Positions 1 through 8,442 of a stretch of DNA of 32,163 nucleotides are shown piece by piece. The translations under genes and the position numbers were made by a program. A model generated the notes under the pieces. It was not told the DNA's origin, did no database searches, and was given only the letters and a program-made list of their open reading frames with translations. The stretch's first letter is position 1, and the number at the start of each line of letters is the position of its first letter. Source of the stretch: Burkholderiales bacterium (lineage in GTDB: Bacteria; Pseudomonadota; Gammaproteobacteria; Burkholderiales; Burkholderiaceae_D). The DNA lies in NCBI GenBank assembly GCA_016200845.1, contig JACQDW010000075.1:1-32163 (forward strand), in the 5' to 3' direction.

Positions 1-3000
1 ACGTTCGCCCTGGTGCAATTCAGCGATGTAACCATCGAAAGGCACATAGTCCAGTCCATTTGCGTGAGAGCCGTTCACAATCAAAGGCTTAGTGGTCGTT
101 TGCGCTGCCCCTTGCTGTGTCGCAAAAATCTCGGCAAACTTACGCAAGCCTTCGTACGCCTCTGACGAATTCGCGTCTGTTCCTCGCCTGTCAAAATCAA
201 CCGCAGCCTGATCCAGACGGCCGACAATTTCACCCACGCCACGCTGATACTCGACCAGGCTGCTGGTATTCTTGCTAAGCAGTTCCAAATAGTCTTTGGT
301 TAAAGCTGGCACGTCTTTAATATCGGCGTTATCTAGACGACTCTTTGCCAAGGCTAATTTCTGCTGACCAGATAACCCGGACTGAGCGCCAAACAGCAGC
401 TCATCCCGCGCCGACTTCATCGTCTTGGCGAGGTCATGGAAGGATTTGGCGGTCGCTTCCAGGCTATTGACCGCCGCATTCATCATTGTGCCCAGAAGCT
501 CCGTTTTCTCAGCGGCTGCCGATTTGGTGGCTTCGGCTGCCTTCGCTTCGTCTTGCAGGGCATACAAGCGCTTTTTTAACGCGACCGTTGACTCATTCAA
601 GCCCGACAGTTCTTTCTCTCGCAATTGCGCCACACTTAACTTTGCATTGAGTAATTCATCGATCTGACTTTGCACACTTGCATTGGTCGAAGCCAGAGCT
701 TCAGCCGCCGCCTTTTGCGTCGCAGCCAAACTTTCTGCTGCAGCCTTCGCATCGAGAGCAGCCTGCGCCTCATCCTTTAACGCATTGAGGCGGTTAAACA
801 GTTGCAGCGTTGATTCCGCCATGCCTTGAGACTCAAGGGCACGTTGTTGTGCGAGCGGCATCGACGCCTTAATGAGTACGTCAATTTCGCGTTGATACGT
901 TAAATTTGCTTGTTCAATGGTTGCCGCTGCTTGCTTACTCGCTGCTGCAAGTGCCTCGTTTGCTTCCTTTTTCGCTTGCGCAGCTTGTACCTGGTCGTAC
1001 AAGTCCCGATTGCTTTCACTCACTGTGTTGCGTTGCTTATCCCTCAATTGCGCCGAGGTCATGGTTAGCTGATCCAATTGATCTTGCAATGCTCTTCGTT
1101 CGCTCAAAGTATCGACTACCGACTTCGCCGCGCTCGTGGTTTTCTCCAACTCAGGATGCACTTGGGCGAACGCCTCTGCGACATTCATCAGACCCGCATA
1201 GGTTTTAGCGCCTGCTTCGGTCGCCAAGGCACCGCTGTTGGCCAAGCCAAGCACCGCGTCCTTGAACTGCTGGCGTGTCGTAATGTCAGCCTTGCCGAGT
1301 GCCGCCATTTCCTCCGCTACGCGTTTTGCAAGCGGAGCCAATTGTTCGGCCTCGGTTAAATATGTCTTTGAGAAAGCATCGGTTTTTTGTGCAAGCGTCT
1401 CGATACCGCCCATCAATCCGATTAAGCGCTCCCTGGCTTCGATAGAGGCATGACCGACCGCCCCAAACTGGGTGCCGATTGATTGCAGCACGTCATCCAA
1501 CTGGGCGTAATGATTGGCGATACGCAAAACAGTTTGCGCATACCCTTCACCGACTTGCCTGAATTTGTCGTACTGTGGAAACGCTGCTTGCGCCATCTCA
1601 TCTAAGGATTTTGAGATCACCCCATTTAGGGCATCCGTCAAAGCCTGGCCCGATAGCCCTTTTAACGACACCTTGGTGCTGGTCAGCGTTAAATTATCCA
1701 GCGTCTTAATGATCTCTTCGGATGAACCGCCCAGTGCCTTATTCGCCTGCTTGAGCGCGTCACCCATATTCGCAAAGATCAATCCGAGTTGAGATGACAG
1801 CTCGGCGCTTAGGTTTTGTGATTGAACGCTGTTTGTTGTGCTCTTCTTCAACCCAAACCAACTGGAGCTAGTCACGTCCACGCTGGCATATTGATTGAAG
1901 CCCCGTCCTGCTTGCAGATCACTGTATTTGCCGCCAAACTGCACGCCGGAATCAACGACGTTTTGCGTAGTCTTGCCCCACAAGCCACCAAGCCAGCCAG
2001 CTAACTTACTACCCACCAAGCCGACCAGTCCGCCCGTAATGGCGGAAAGCCAATTGGGGATAGAGTCAAAAAAGTCGCCCAGCTTTGATCCGCGAGAAAT
2101 GGTGCCTGTGGCGATACCCAGATTGCCGCCATCGATCACGCCCCGGTCGCGCACGACAAGATTCGTAAAACCAGCCATCGACGATTCGATATTTTTTAAC
2201 GCCGCCAGCATGCCCTGATTCACGGGCAACAGGCGGCTTGATGTCTGGCTCATTTCCTCTATCGACTTAGTGATAGTCTCTGATTTTGCCGCCAGATCGC
2301 CGAATACCGACCCCGTGCCTTGCTGCTTCTGCATTTCCGCCGCGCTCATGCCGCCACCGGAGCCGCCCGAGCCAAAGAAGCCCGTTGCAAAGCCGAGCGA
2401 AGCCATCACAGCCGCCATTGCCGCCATCCGGGGGATTGCGGTGTAGGGATCGCCTTGCGCCTGGCTGGCGATGCCGACCACGGCGGCCGACATGCCTTTC
2501 GCCAGATCGGAAGCCAGCTGCACGATGCGAAAGGCGTTTTCTGCCGCTTCCAGAGCTTTATATCCGCGTGTTCCCTCGGCGAAGAAACTCTTGGCCGCAC
2601 CAGCGATGTTGGCATAATTATTGATCTGGGCACGCGCCGAGCGCTCATTGATCGCCGCCATGTCCTGGGCGTATTTGATCGGGTTGCTGGATTTGCCCAG
2701 TTCGGCATTTGCCCTGGCTTTCGCCAGCTCGGCTTCAGTGCGGGCGTATTCTTGCAGGTGCGAACTTAGCTTCTGTAATGCGTTACCTGCCGTGCCAAAT
2801 GCGCCCGCCAAGGCATCGCCAAAGCTCTGCGCCTTGGCCGGGTCTAAAAAGGCATCTAGCTCTTTGCGTGCCTTTTGGATTTCCTCGGTATTGACCTCAA
2901 CCACGATTTGTTGTTTGCGCTGGTTCGCCGCCTCAATGGCGCGTTGAATTTGTCCCGCCTTATCGGCTTCAAAACCTTTGGAGTTCTCAATTTCTTTGAT

Positions 3001-4872
3001 TTGCTTGCGCAGACCCAGCTCAATCTTAAATTGCTCAATCGCGATCTTGCGCTCGGTTTCGGTCTTGCCCAGCAGCGTCACTTCCAATTGCCCCTGTTCA
3101 TTCGCCGCCGCCAATGAGGTGATATAGGCGTCTGTTGCCTGCACCATCTTAAAGCTGGCTTCGACCTTGGCCGCAAACTCATCCCTGAATTTCTTAGTGC
3201 GTTCTAATTGATCTTTTTCAGCGATAGCCAGGACATTGTTCAGATCAATCTCCGACGCCAGCGAACGGGCAAATTCACGTTGCGCGGCAGTAGCGGTCAG
3301 CTTGCCTTCGCGCAGGTCGGTGTCGAATTTAATGCGCAGCTTCTGGCCTTCCGTTAAATTCGCACTTTGCGTCAGCTCCGCTTGCGACGCCGCGAACTTT
3401 TCTTTCATGGTCAGTATCAGCGACTGGTAGGCGCTTTCCTGTTTGTTTAAGGTGTGGTTCTTTTCCTTGAACTTTTCATTGATTTCTTTGATGGCCATCG
3501 CGTTCGCCGCCACGGCCTGGCGATAGCCTTCCGACGTTTTAGTCAGCCCGGCGGTCGCTTCGTCAAACTTCTTCGCTTCTTCTTTTAACGCCTGCGCCTT
3601 GGTTTGATGGTTGCCTGCATTGATGTAGGCTTCTAGCTTATCGCTTTGTTTACGGGCTTCTTCATCTGCTCGAATTGCTTTGCCTTCTGCTGCTGCAACT
3701 TCGTTTTCTGCACCGACGACGGCCATAAGTGCTTTTTCGCGAGCCTTTAACGCCGCAATTTTGAGTTCGGAATTTCGATAAATTTCATTGTCAGTATTTC
3801 CAGAATTTCGCTTGTCTTGCTGATAGCCTTCTTCATTAGAGAGCATGACTCGCACTCTCTTAAGTTCATCATTTTGAGTTTCTTTTCTACCGAGCCCTAG
3901 CATGGCATCCCAAGCACCTTTAGCACTTTCTTTTACGGAATTCCACGCACTTTCAGTGGCACTAAGGTTATCTTTAAGTTGATCACTCTTTTTGTTGAAT
4001 GAGTCGATGTAGGCCGTTTGCGCCAAGGCGGCGGCTTCGTAAGTTTTGCCTTGCTCCAGCAGCGCCTTAATCTGATCGTAGGTGACTTTGGTCAGATAGT
4101 GATATTGCTCGCTGAGCTTTTTACTCGCTTCCAAGGGTGACTTGCCTAATTCACTGAGGTCTTTGGCGATGTCGCCGACGCTCATGCCGACGAGCTTCTG
4201 CGCCGCGCCCTTGGTGCCTTTACCCGCTTCATTGAGTTTAGTGGCCATGTCGGCCAACTGATCGGCGGTAACACCAGCGATGTTGCCCGTCATGATGATC
4301 GCCCGCTGATACGATTCAATCTCTTTGGAACCTTGATAGCAGGCATATGCCAACACGCCGACCGCTGCTGCACCGACCGACAAAGGATTAATCAGGCCAA
4401 GCACATAGCTTCCCAGCGCCTTGGCCGCATTGCCTGCACCGCCGAACATATCCTTTAACTGACCGCCTTGTTGCATAAAGACCGTCATGGGTGACTGCCC
4501 CGCCTGTAAGCTGACGACGATATCCGTGAACTGGGCAGGCACGTTGCGCATTGCGGCGGCGGTGGCGGCGGCGCTCATCGTGACTTTATTGAAATTCTGT
4601 GTGACTTGCTGTGTTGCCGCTGTTGAGGCGGCCGCGTATTGTTGCGAGGCTTGCCCTGCGCGATTCAATACGTCGTTAGCGCGAGTCTGTGCTGCAGCGG
4701 CTTCGTTGGCACCCACGACCACGCTTTTTTGCGCGGTCGTGGTTTTCTTGGTCGCGGCCACTGCGGCGTCGCCGGAAGCAGTCGTGGCTTGCGTAATCTC
4801 GTTAATCCCATCCACAGCGGCTTTATTGCCACTGACACTAATACGGATGCCATACTCAACTTGATTACCCAT
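1..4872 (-). CDS. Tail length tape-measure protein (partial, C-terminus off window)
   Basis: This is an open minus-strand frame of at least 1624 codons that begins at ATG 4872 and runs off base 1. An AAGGA ribosome site lies just upstream. The N-terminal quarter contains the lambda gpH/TMP_2 signature: a stretch reading RNVPAQFTDIVVSLQAGQSP, then FMQQGGQLKDMFGG and a hydrophobic segment at about residues 150-170. The rest is long, Ala/Lys/Glu-rich and probably coiled coil. The end visible in the window reads NGLDYVPFDGYIAELHQGER, the usual C-terminal motif of these proteins, so only a few dozen residues are missing. The protein sets tail length and is packed inside the tail tube, where the G/G-T chaperones encoded just upstream are expected to coat it. 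Confidence 0.93.
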   Translation of the reverse strand, partial: MGNQVEYGIRISVSGNKAAVDGINEITQATTASGDAAVAATKKTTTAQKSVVVGANEAAAAQTRANDVLNRAGQASQQYAAASTAATQQVTQNFNKVTMSAAATAAAMRNVPAQFTDIVVSLQAGQSPMTVFMQQGGQLKDMFGGAGNAAKALGSYVLGLINPLSVGAAAVGVLAYACYQGSKEIESYQRAIIMTGNIAGVTADQLADMATKLNEAGKGTKGAAQKLVGMSVGDIAKDLSELGKSPLEASKKLSEQYHYLTKVTYDQIKALLEQGKTYEAAALAQTAYIDSFNKKSDQLKDNLSATESAWNSVKESAKGAWDAMLGLGRKETQNDELKRVRVMLSNEEGYQQDKRNSGNTDNEIYRNSELKIAALKAREKALMAVVGAENEVAAAEGKAIRADEEARKQSDKLEAYINAGNHQTKAQALKEEAKKFDEATAGLTKTSEGYRQAVAANAMAIKEINEKFKEKNHTLNKQESAYQSLILTMKEKFAASQAELTQSANLTEGQKLRIKFDTDLREGKLTATAAQREFARSLASEIDLNNVLAIAEKDQLERTKKFRDEFAAKVEASFKMVQATDAYITSLAAANEQGQLEVTLLGKTETERKIAIEQFKIELGLRKQIKEIENSKGFEADKAGQIQRAIEAANQRKQQIVVEVNTEEIQKARKELDAFLDPAKAQSFGDALAGAFGTAGNALQKLSSHLQEYARTEAELAKARANAELGKSSNPIKYAQDMAAINERSARAQINNYANIAGAAKSFFAEGTRGYKALEAAENAFRIVQLASDLAKGMSAAVVGIASQAQGDPYTAIPRMAAMAAVMASLGFATGFFGSGGSGGGMSAAEMQKQQGTGSVFGDLAAKSETITKSIEEMSQTSSRLLPVNQGMLAALKNIESSMAGFTNLVVRDRGVIDGGNLGIATGTISRGSKLGDFFDSIPNWLSAITGGLVGLVGSKLAGWLGGLWGKTTQNVVDSGVQFGGKYSDLQAGRGFNQYASVDVTSSSWFGLKKSTTNSVQSQNLSAELSSQLGLIFANMGDALKQANKALGGSSEEIIKTLDNLTLTSTKVSLKGLSGQALTDALNGVISKSLDEMAQAAFPQYDKFRQVGEGYAQTVLRIANHYAQLDDVLQSIGTQFGAVGHASIEARERLIGLMGGIETLAQKTDAFSKTYLTEAEQLAPLAKRVAEEMAALGKADITTRQQFKDAVLGLANSGALATEAGAKTYAGLMNVAEAFAQVHPELEKTTSAAKSVVDTLSERRALQDQLDQLTMTSAQLRDKQRNTVSESNRDLYDQVQAAQAKKEANEALAAASKQAAATIEQANLTYQREIDVLIKASMPLAQQRALESQGMAESTLQLFNRLNALKDEAQAALDAKAAAESLAATQKAAAEALASTNASVQSQIDELLNAKLSVAQLREKELSGLNESTVALKKRLYALQDEAKAAEATKSAAAEKTELLGTMMNAAVNSLEATAKSFHDLAKTMKSARDELLFGAQSGLSGQQKLALAKSRLDNADIKDVPALTKDYLELLSKNTSSLVEYQRGVGEIVGRLDQAAVDFDRRGTDANSSEAYEGLRKFAEIFATQQGAAQTTTKPLIVNGSHANGLDYVPFDGYIAELHQGER

Positions 4873-4880
4873 ACTATCCT

Positions 4881-5662
4881 TTACCGTTTCTGTTCCAACT
4901 CTTCCGCACGCCGCTGCATGCGTTCGACTCTTGCTTTATTCATGACTGCCAGTGCCGCCCGTTCCATCCATTCCAATTGCTGCACCAGGCTGACATGGGC
5001 TTTCTTTGGCACGCCGTTTTGATATTTCAGCTTGAACTCAATGGCGGGCGTCTTGATACAGGTGCGGATCAATTCGCCGTCCGGGCTGACTACGATGTCC
5101 CACTGGTTCTCCAGCGATAAAAAGAGATTTAACGCTGTCAGGTTTTCTGGCCACACCTCGTAGTCAGGCTCTTTCACATCTTCTTCGGTGGGGGCGTCGG
5201 CGATTTCGTCAAGCAGTCCCATCATTTGCATTTCTTCGGCAAATTCATTCGTGACATGCCTCGGCTTTTCCACTTTCGCACCGCCGACAACGCGCCCCCA
5301 CGCTTCGGCAGCGCCTTCTAGTTTTTTCTGACGGAATTGTTAATTGTCGCGAAGAAGGCATTCACCATCGTCGGGCGTACCGGGAAGGTGTTGATCAAGG
5401 CAGCGAAGTTATCCGCGTTAAATTCGACCGGATTGCCGTTTTCGTCTTTGACATCGTCAAAGCCCACCGTGACTTCATTGAGCAATTCGGTATCGTTCAA
5501 GCTCTTCTCTTGCAGGCGTTCGTGGATACGATCCAGTTCTTGCTGGGTCACGCGCTTAAAACGTGCCTTGAACACCTGAGTTTTGACCTTACCATTGTCA
5601 TCGAGCATATCGACGCGGATATCGGTCAGGTAGGATTGGGAAACAGAGCTGAGTTTAAACAT
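4881..5662 (-). CDS. Tail assembly chaperone G-T fusion made by -1 frameshift (DUF1799 extension)
   Basis: Ribosomes reading the G gene (start 5662) that slip back one base at 5321-5327 continue through an open frame to the TAA at 4881. The product is about 260 residues: 114 from G and 146 from the T extension. The T part resembles DUF1799 (MQMMGLLDEIADAP..., VWPENLTALNLFLSL). In lambda the matching gpG-T protein coats the tape measure and recruits tail tube protein. The T frame has a GTG at 5273, but it has no good ribosome site and the frame is open back to the slip site, so the fusion is the sensible product. The tape-measure gene follows 8 bases later. Confidence 0.85.
5318..5662 (-). CDS. 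Tail assembly chaperone G
   Basis: A 114-residue protein starting MFKLSSVSQSYLTDIRVDML and ending VRKN at a TAG directly after the slippery sequence. Its position between the tail tube gene and the tape-measure gene, its size and the overlapping T frame identify it as the gpG-type tail chaperone. It would be made in excess over G-T and is not expected in the finished virion. A terminator-like hairpin lies between this gene and the tail tube gene, so its expression may be set lower than that of the tube protein. Confidence 0.82.
   Translation of the reverse strand: MFKLSSVSQSYLTDIRVDMLDDNGKVKTQVFKARFKRVTQQELDRIHERLQEKSLNDTELLNEVTVGFDDVKDENGNPVEFNADNFAALINTFPVRPTMVNAFFATINNSVRKN
5321..5327 (-). 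promoter_or_regulatory. Programmed -1 ribosomal frameshift site (A AAA AAC)
   Basis: On the coding strand the last G codons are AGA AAA AAC TAG. The heptamer A AAA AAC sits in the zero frame required for tandem slippage (X XXY YYZ) and is followed at once by the G stop codon. After a -1 slip the frame is open for 146 residues. This layout is the classic tail-chaperone frameshift of lambda-like siphophages. Confidence 0.88.
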
Positions 5663-5694
5663 GATAGGTCTCTTTACTTTGGGGTTTTAAAATG

Positions 5695-5718
5695 CCGTCC
5701 GGTGGCTAAACCGGACGG
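5695..5718 (-). terminator. Hairpin between tail tube and tail chaperone genes
   Basis: A perfect 9-bp stem (5695-5703 with 5710-5718, CCGTCCGGT paired to ACCGGACGG) has a 6-base loop. On the minus strand it is followed by CATTTTAAAA. The U-run is short, so it may act as a partial terminator or an mRNA-stabilising 3' hairpin. This would let the abundant tail tube protein be made in excess of the downstream chaperones. Confidence 0.55.
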
Positions 5719-5751
5719 GCAGGCGCTTCAAACACTAAATATGTGCAACGA

Positions 5752-6699
5752 TTACAAACAGGTGAGCGTGACTTCGTCATTGCCCGCCACTGGCACGGGT
5801 GACAGTGTCAACTTGTAGGCCGTTAAATCTTCTATGGAGTCGTAATCAACCCCGACGATACGTGCCTTCAAGTCGGTCTTGATCTTCTTGCCTGCCGCGC
5901 TGCCGTGCGTCACGCTGATCGGCACAGTAACGCCCGATTCAGCCAGGGCGTAAGGGTTGAACACGGCCAGAGTCGGCGCCAGCACTTTGATGGATGCCGT
6001 CGGTGCACGGTCATTGATGGCGATCTCGTACTGTGGACCAGGCAAATCCAAGCGCGAAATCTTATTGCCCAGCCCCCACTCGAATTCCGAATACGCGAGA
6101 TTGACCCCATTGACAGAGATTGGACTGGTGTTTTTGCTGTTCACCGCTTCTTCGATTGCCCAACCCGTCTTCGTTACCGCTGGCATCGCGCCATCGGCTG
6201 GGGTGACATACACGGCGTCATAGCTGACCGTCATCATCGGCGTGCCTTTGGCGTTTTGCTTCACCTTCAGTTCGCCGCGCATGCCCAACAGTTTGTGCAA
6301 GACGTCGCCGATATACATATAGGCGCACAGGCTGCCAAAATTGCTGCTGATCAGGTTGTAGGTCACGGAAACGCCTGCAGACACAGTCTCGGCAAAGCCG
6401 GTTGCCATAATGAGCGATGCCCACTTTGGCGCAGTGCCCAAAGCACCGGACGGCGCAAGCGCCACGTCGAAACTGAGCTTTGCCCATTGGCTGACGATGA
6501 TGCTGCCACCGCTGCCCAGAGTATCCATGACGATATTGCGATCTACCTTATCGACATCCATAGGACTGAGACTGACGTTACGTGCTTCAATCCAGTTCGC
6601 CGCACCTGTCGGTGTGGAATCGACGCCATACGTCGCTTCCGATTTCACCAGTACCGCTTTACTGCGCCATTTGCGCGGTTGTGCCAAAAGATTAGCCAC
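5752..6699 (-). CDS. Major tail tube protein (siphovirus type)
   Basis: A 315-residue protein starting at GTG 6699 behind a good AAGGAGA ribosome site; its first bases overlap the previous gene. It is rich in beta-type sequence and Gly/Ser/Thr with no membrane segment (LLAQPRKWRSKAVLVKSEATY near the N-terminus; ALAESGVTVPISVTHGSAAG near the C-terminus). Length, position before the chaperone pair and position after the tail terminator-like gene fit the tube protein that stacks around the tape measure in B3/D3112-like phages. I assign it from context and general character, not from a diagnostic motif. Confidence 0.8.
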   Translation of the reverse strand: MANLLAQPRKWRSKAVLVKSEATYGVDSTPTGAANWIEARNVSLSPMDVDKVDRNIVMDTLGSGGSIIVSQWAKLSFDVALAPSGALGTAPKWASLIMATGFAETVSAGVSVTYNLISSNFGSLCAYMYIGDVLHKLLGMRGELKVKQNAKGTPMMTVSYDAVYVTPADGAMPAVTKTGWAIEEAVNSKNTSPISVNGVNLAYSEFEWGLGNKISRLDLPGPQYEIAINDRAPTASIKVLAPTLAVFNPYALAESGVTVPISVTHGSAAGKKIKTDLKARIVGVDYDSIEDLTAYKLTLSPVPVAGNDEVTLTCL

Positions 6700-6904
6700 G
6701 GTTCTTCTCCTTGCTTGCTACTTTCTTTGTTTCAGGTTCCTGCTGTGTGTTTTCAGCAGGGGCGGATTCATCAAAAGGCTGTACCCGCTCGCGCAAACCT
6801 GTTGCCGGGTTCACGATGAAATGGCCGCCTTTCCCCCATTCGGGGCAACGGGTGAAATCCTGCTCACCTGTTGTGTTCTCTTGATTTTCTTGTTCAATAC
6901 TCAC
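6692..6904 (-). CDS. Small tail-region protein of unknown function
   Basis: A 70-residue acidic, Gln/Glu-rich protein. The frame is open further upstream, but AGGAG sits correctly before GTG 6904 and that start overlaps the upstream stop (GTGA), so I place the start there. The centre reads TRCPEWGKGGHFIVNPATGLRERV, which resembles the short 'ring-like' segments of Mu-type DUF2635 proteins only loosely. It lies between the tail terminator-like gene and the tail tube gene and is probably a minor virion or assembly component. The function is not recognised. Confidence 0.65.
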   Translation of the reverse strand: MSIEQENQENTTGEQDFTRCPEWGKGGHFIVNPATGLRERVQPFDESAPAENTQQEPETKKVASKEKNRG

Positions 6905-7320
6905 AGCAAACTCCTGTCGTAATAGGACGTTAAATAAAGGTCTTGCCACCACACATGCCCATCGCGGAATGCAAGTAAGCGACTTGCCCCGCGCTCGAAA
7001 GGGTCAAACTCAGCGGATGCCTGCCAGCCAAAGACTTGCTCTTTCACCTTCTTGCGCAAGGCATCCAGTGCGCCGCGAGCTGCCGCGCCCTTGGTGTCTT
7101 TCAGATTCTTGACGACGAAGGCCACACCGACCGTCGCTTCCACCCGCTGCACCAGGACATCGGTTTGCGATTTACCCGGTCTTTCGTCCATCAAAAGCAC
7201 AAAGCAGGCAGGCGTCACCAAGGGGTTACTCTCCGCCGCAGCCTGAAAATCAGCCGCCTCGCCGACAAACTTCAATTCCGGCACGGTCTGCTTGATGCGC
7301 TCTTTTAACGCGTTAATCAT
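6901..7320 (-). CDS. Tail terminator/completion protein, gp37-like
   Basis: A 139-residue protein (MINALKERIKQTVPELKFVG...) with the size and alternating helix/strand character of Mu-like gp37 or minor tail terminator proteins. It overlaps the preceding gp36-like gene by ATGA, which indicates translational coupling. Placed after the connector genes and before the tail tube gene, it most likely caps the end of the tail tube and joins it to the head. The family assignment rests on position and overall resemblance. Confidence 0.7.
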   Translation of the reverse strand: MINALKERIKQTVPELKFVGEAADFQAAAESNPLVTPACFVLLMDERPGKSQTDVLVQRVEATVGVAFVVKNLKDTKGAAARGALDALRKKVKEQVFGWQASAEFDPFERGASRLLAFRDGHVWWQDLYLTSYYDRSLL

Positions 7321-7715
7321 GGACGACCATCGCGTTTAAAGACTGCATTGCCGCCGCTCAGCATGACCACTTCCTGTGCGCTGTTACTGACTTGAGCAAC
7401 ATCTGACTGCAATTTGACGCGGCCATGCGATACATCCTTGAGCCATGCCACTGCATCTTCGTAATCGCTTCTGGCGCGTTCGGTTGCGGCATCGCCCAAC
7501 AACTGATAGCGGGCAATAGCGCAAGCAATTTGCGGCAGGTTTTGCGGCACGCTACTTAGGGGCAAGGTGTAGCGACTGGCCAGATACCCGTTGATCAAAG
7601 CGTCAGCGTCCAGCAATGCCTGGTTGACTGCGCCTGCAGGCAAGGCAGACTCGCGTTGCTCCAGTTCGTCCGTGCCGTAGCGCTGTTCAAGATTGCTGCG
7701 GGTGGCGTAGCTAAT
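7317..7715 (-). CDS. gp36-like DUF1320 head-tail connector, apparent ATT start
   Basis: The recognisable DUF1320 start (SYATRSNLEQRYGTDELEQR) is encoded from 7712 downwards. The only codon in the place of its initiator is ATT at 7713-7715. No ATG, GTG or TTG lies in frame between there and the upstream stop region. The next in-frame candidate (TTG 7643) would remove about 24 conserved residues. A GGAAGG stretch at the end of the previous gene could serve as ribosome site. The product would be about 132 residues, normal for the family. It is a connector or adaptor protein at the head-tail interface, coupled by ATGA to the next gene. Confidence 0.8.
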   Translation of the reverse strand: MSYATRSNLEQRYGTDELEQRESALPAGAVNQALLDADALINGYLASRYTLPLSSVPQNLPQIACAIARYQLLGDAATERARSDYEDAVAWLKDVSHGRVKLQSDVAQVSNSAQEVVMLSGGNAVFKRDGRP

Positions 7716-7723
7716 GGCTTGTC

Positions 7724-8071
7724 TTAGCCTTCCACCCGTTTAACGATGAGCAGTGGCTCGGCTTCCAGCGCGGCGATCTGCTCATCGGTCAACTCAGCCA
7801 AAGCAACGAAAGTCGCTTCGCTCGGCCAAGCGCGACCAGCCCGGCGAAATCCCGCCTGCTTCGATTGCACTTCGAGACCAGCGATGCTTTCGCGCTTTGC
7901 GCTGGTGGCGTCGGAGGATGTCGCGTTTTGTTCTTGCGTTAAATCTGGATTGTCGTTTTGTGCCAGTGAGCCTTTGCCCTCTGGCTGTGCGACGTTTGGG
8001 CTTGCATCTGCTGGTGCAGTCTTCTTTGCCTGACTGGTCACCTGAGTAGCCTTGTTGTTCTTTGTTGCCAT
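7724..8071 (-). CDS. gp35/HI1506-like head-region protein
   Basis: A 115-residue protein with a low-complexity N-terminal half (Lys, Ala, Gln, Asn, Thr) and a compact C-terminal part, AGFRRAGRAWPSEATFVALA followed by ELTDEQIAALEAEPLLIV. This tail matches the HI1506-related (FluMu gp35) family found between the Gp49-like and gp36-like genes of Mu-like prophages. The exact job is unknown; a role at the head-tail joint is inferred from its place in the operon. Confidence 0.75.
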   Translation of the reverse strand: MATKNNKATQVTSQAKKTAPADASPNVAQPEGKGSLAQNDNPDLTQEQNATSSDATSAKRESIAGLEVQSKQAGFRRAGRAWPSEATFVALAELTDEQIAALEAEPLLIVKRVEG

Positions 8072-8082
8072 GACGACTCCTA

Positions 8083-8394
8083 CTAATTGTTTGTTTCAGA
8101 CAAGCGCTGGCGCAGCAGATAGCCTTCCAAAGCCCAAATTTTGTTGCGGGCTTCGTCGCGGGCGATCTTGCGACCGATGCCCGCGTCGAAATTTGCCTTG
8201 CTGGCGGCAGCGCTCTCGCCGAGCACCGTGTAACCGTTCTTGAGATAGAGGCAGCACACGGTCAGGGTCGAATCAGGGAACACGTGATAGGCCTCACCGA
8301 TAATCACGGCATCGATGTCGGCAGGCGTTAAGCGCGGGGCAGTTAAGCCCTTGGCTTGAATGTCTTGCTCGATCACTTGTTCATTGATTCGCAT
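8083..8394 (-). CDS. Gp49-like family protein
   Basis: A 103-residue protein with the hallmarks of the phage Gp49/66 family: PRLTPADIDAVI near residue 20, then a cysteine-containing strand (LTVCCLYLKNGYTVLGESA) and NFDAGIGRKIARDEARNKIW toward the end. The family is common in the head module of transposable phages just after the capsid gene. Its role is not established. It lies 11 bases upstream of the gp35-like gene in the same operon. Confidence 0.83.
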   Translation of the reverse strand: MRINEQVIEQDIQAKGLTAPRLTPADIDAVIIGEAYHVFPDSTLTVCCLYLKNGYTVLGESAAASKANFDAGIGRKIARDEARNKIWALEGYLLRQRLSETNN

Positions 8395-8442
8395 GGCTGC
8401 CTCAGTCTTTCAATTACTTAGTTAATTGGTTAGGGGCGCGGC

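Noticed and set aside
425-5022. Many plus-strand open frames opposite the tape-measure gene
   Set aside because: The minus-strand tape-measure frame is open throughout and recognisable. The plus frames are low-complexity shadows of its Ala-rich coding sequence.
4881-5273. DUF1799 protein starting independently at GTG 5273
   Set aside because: No good ribosome site is seen, and the frame is open back to a properly phased slippery heptamer, so a G-T fusion is more likely.
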